DNA of 6,452 nucleotides, taken from assembly GCA_017470045.1 (NCBI GenBank), contig JAFUFG010000012.1:1-6452 (forward strand). Direction: 5' to 3'. Shown here piece by piece: positions 6,044 to 6,452 of this stretch. The position numbers were made by a program, and so were the translations under genes. The notes beneath the pieces were generated by a model, which was not told the DNA's origin, made no database searches, and saw only the letters and a program-made list of their open reading frames with translations. The stretch is from Bacilli bacterium (GTDB taxonomy: Bacteria > Bacillota_I > Bacilli_A > RF39 > UBA660). Within the stretch, counting starts at the first letter, position 1; each line of letters starts with the position of its first letter.

Positions 6044-6452
6044 ATGCAAGGGCAATTTTTAATTATTGGTTCTATTATTACACTTGTTCTTATTCTTTTC
6101 ATTATTATTCTGCAATTTATTAGAAAAAAGAGAGTTAAATATTATAGAAATAAATTAAAGGAACTAGAGATTCAACGTAATTTGGTTGCATCTACTCCTG
6201 TTCTTTTGGAATTATCAAAAGTGGAACCTATTATTAAGAATGATCGTATGGAAGAAAAATACAATCGTTGGCATGACCGTTTCCGTAATCTAAAAGAAAA
6301 AAGATTATCTATGATAGATGATATGTTAATTGACTTAGATGTGGAAGTTGATAAACATGAATATAAGTCTTGTGGTTCTAGAATTGCTAAGATTGAAATT
6401 GAAATATACAAAGTAAGAGAGAGTGCTCAACATTTACTTAGTGAGATTAAGA
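6044..6452 (+). CDS. ezrA: EzrA-like septation ring regulator, N-terminal part (3' truncated)
   Basis: The first 136 residues are visible and the frame is still open at the window edge. One transmembrane segment (about 5-26) is followed at once by a basic stop-transfer stretch, RKKR (27-30). After that comes charged, helix-rich sequence with coiled-coil character: KLKELEIQRN, a segment with ELSKVEPIIKN (56-66), YNRWHDRFRNLK, then MIDDMLIDLDVEVD (90-103) and IAKIEIEIYKVRESA. This order (short N-out anchor, then a helical cytoplasmic region with a W near 77 and a D-x-L-x-DLD segment) resembles EzrA. EzrA is a spectrin-repeat-like protein that restrains FtsZ assembly and helps place the division septum in Firmicutes. 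The start ATG 6044 has GAGGTG (6033-6038) five bases upstream. Proximity to rpsD and tyrS agrees with the Bacillus neighbourhood as I recall it. The assignment is moderate because most of the protein is missing. Confidence 0.7.
   Translation, partial: MQGQFLIIGSIITLVLILFIIILQFIRKKRVKYYRNKLKELEIQRNLVASTPVLLELSKVEPIIKNDRMEEKYNRWHDRFRNLKEKRLSMIDDMLIDLDVEVDKHEYKSCGSRIAKIEIEIYKVRESAQHLLSEIK

Noticed and set aside
6172..6411. Minus-strand open frame of 79 codons opposite the EzrA-like gene
   Set aside because: The plus strand has a good start, ribosome binding site, membrane anchor and EzrA-like features; the minus frame has a low-complexity Ser/Ile-rich product.
1..6452. Mycoplasma-type genetic code (TGA = Trp), suggested by the low GC content
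   Set aside because: Tryptophans are encoded by TGG, no internal TGA occurs in the genes, and the CYTH gene uses TGA as its stop.

Overview
This window is AT-rich chromosomal DNA of a low-GC Gram-positive bacterium (Bacillota). Supporting signs are the GGAGG-type ribosome binding sites, the consensus sigma-A promoters, a T-box riboswitch, a zinc-ligand-free S4 protein and an EzrA-like protein. The divergent-looking TyrRS and EzrA and the strong A/T codon bias recall Erysipelotrichia or the uncultured gut Bacilli close to Mollicutes, but that placement is only an impression. The genetic code looks standard: the CYTH gene stops at TGA, and every tryptophan I read is TGG.

Layout from left to right. 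(1) Bases 1-1269 hold the 3' part of a membrane M48 zinc metalloprotease, whose 5' end lies outside the window. (2) Two bases after its stop codon begins an extended -10 promoter (1272-1300). It drives a T-box leader (about 1307-1512) with complete antiterminator and terminator alternatives and a likely UAC (Tyr) specifier. (3) The leader controls an overlapping pair: a CYTH-domain protein (1527-2072) and tyrosyl-tRNA synthetase tyrS (2069-3304), closed by a strong terminator (3316-3353). (4) Next come a membrane-anchored protein built of seven repeats of about 50 residues, probably an extracytoplasmic beta-propeller (3402-4559), and, one base later, a histidine phosphatase (4561-5100). (5) A short bidirectional terminator (5108-5141) separates these from rpsD (5145-5747, minus strand). 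rpsD has a perfect consensus promoter (5905-5933) and a structured leader of about 150 nt that looks like an S4 autoregulatory element. (6) Divergent from rpsD, and cut by the right edge, is an EzrA-like cell-division regulator (6044 onward).

Most of the window is housekeeping: tyrosine charging, a ribosomal protein and cell division. The clustering of tyrS, rpsD and ezrA resembles the arrangement I recall around rpsD in Bacillus. The less ordinary points are the CYTH gene placed between the tyrosine T-box and tyrS, the M48 gene running into the T-box with no terminator of its own, the uncharacterised seven-repeat surface protein, and the rpsD leader. I see no mobile element, CRISPR array, tRNA, toxin-antitoxin pair or defence system.
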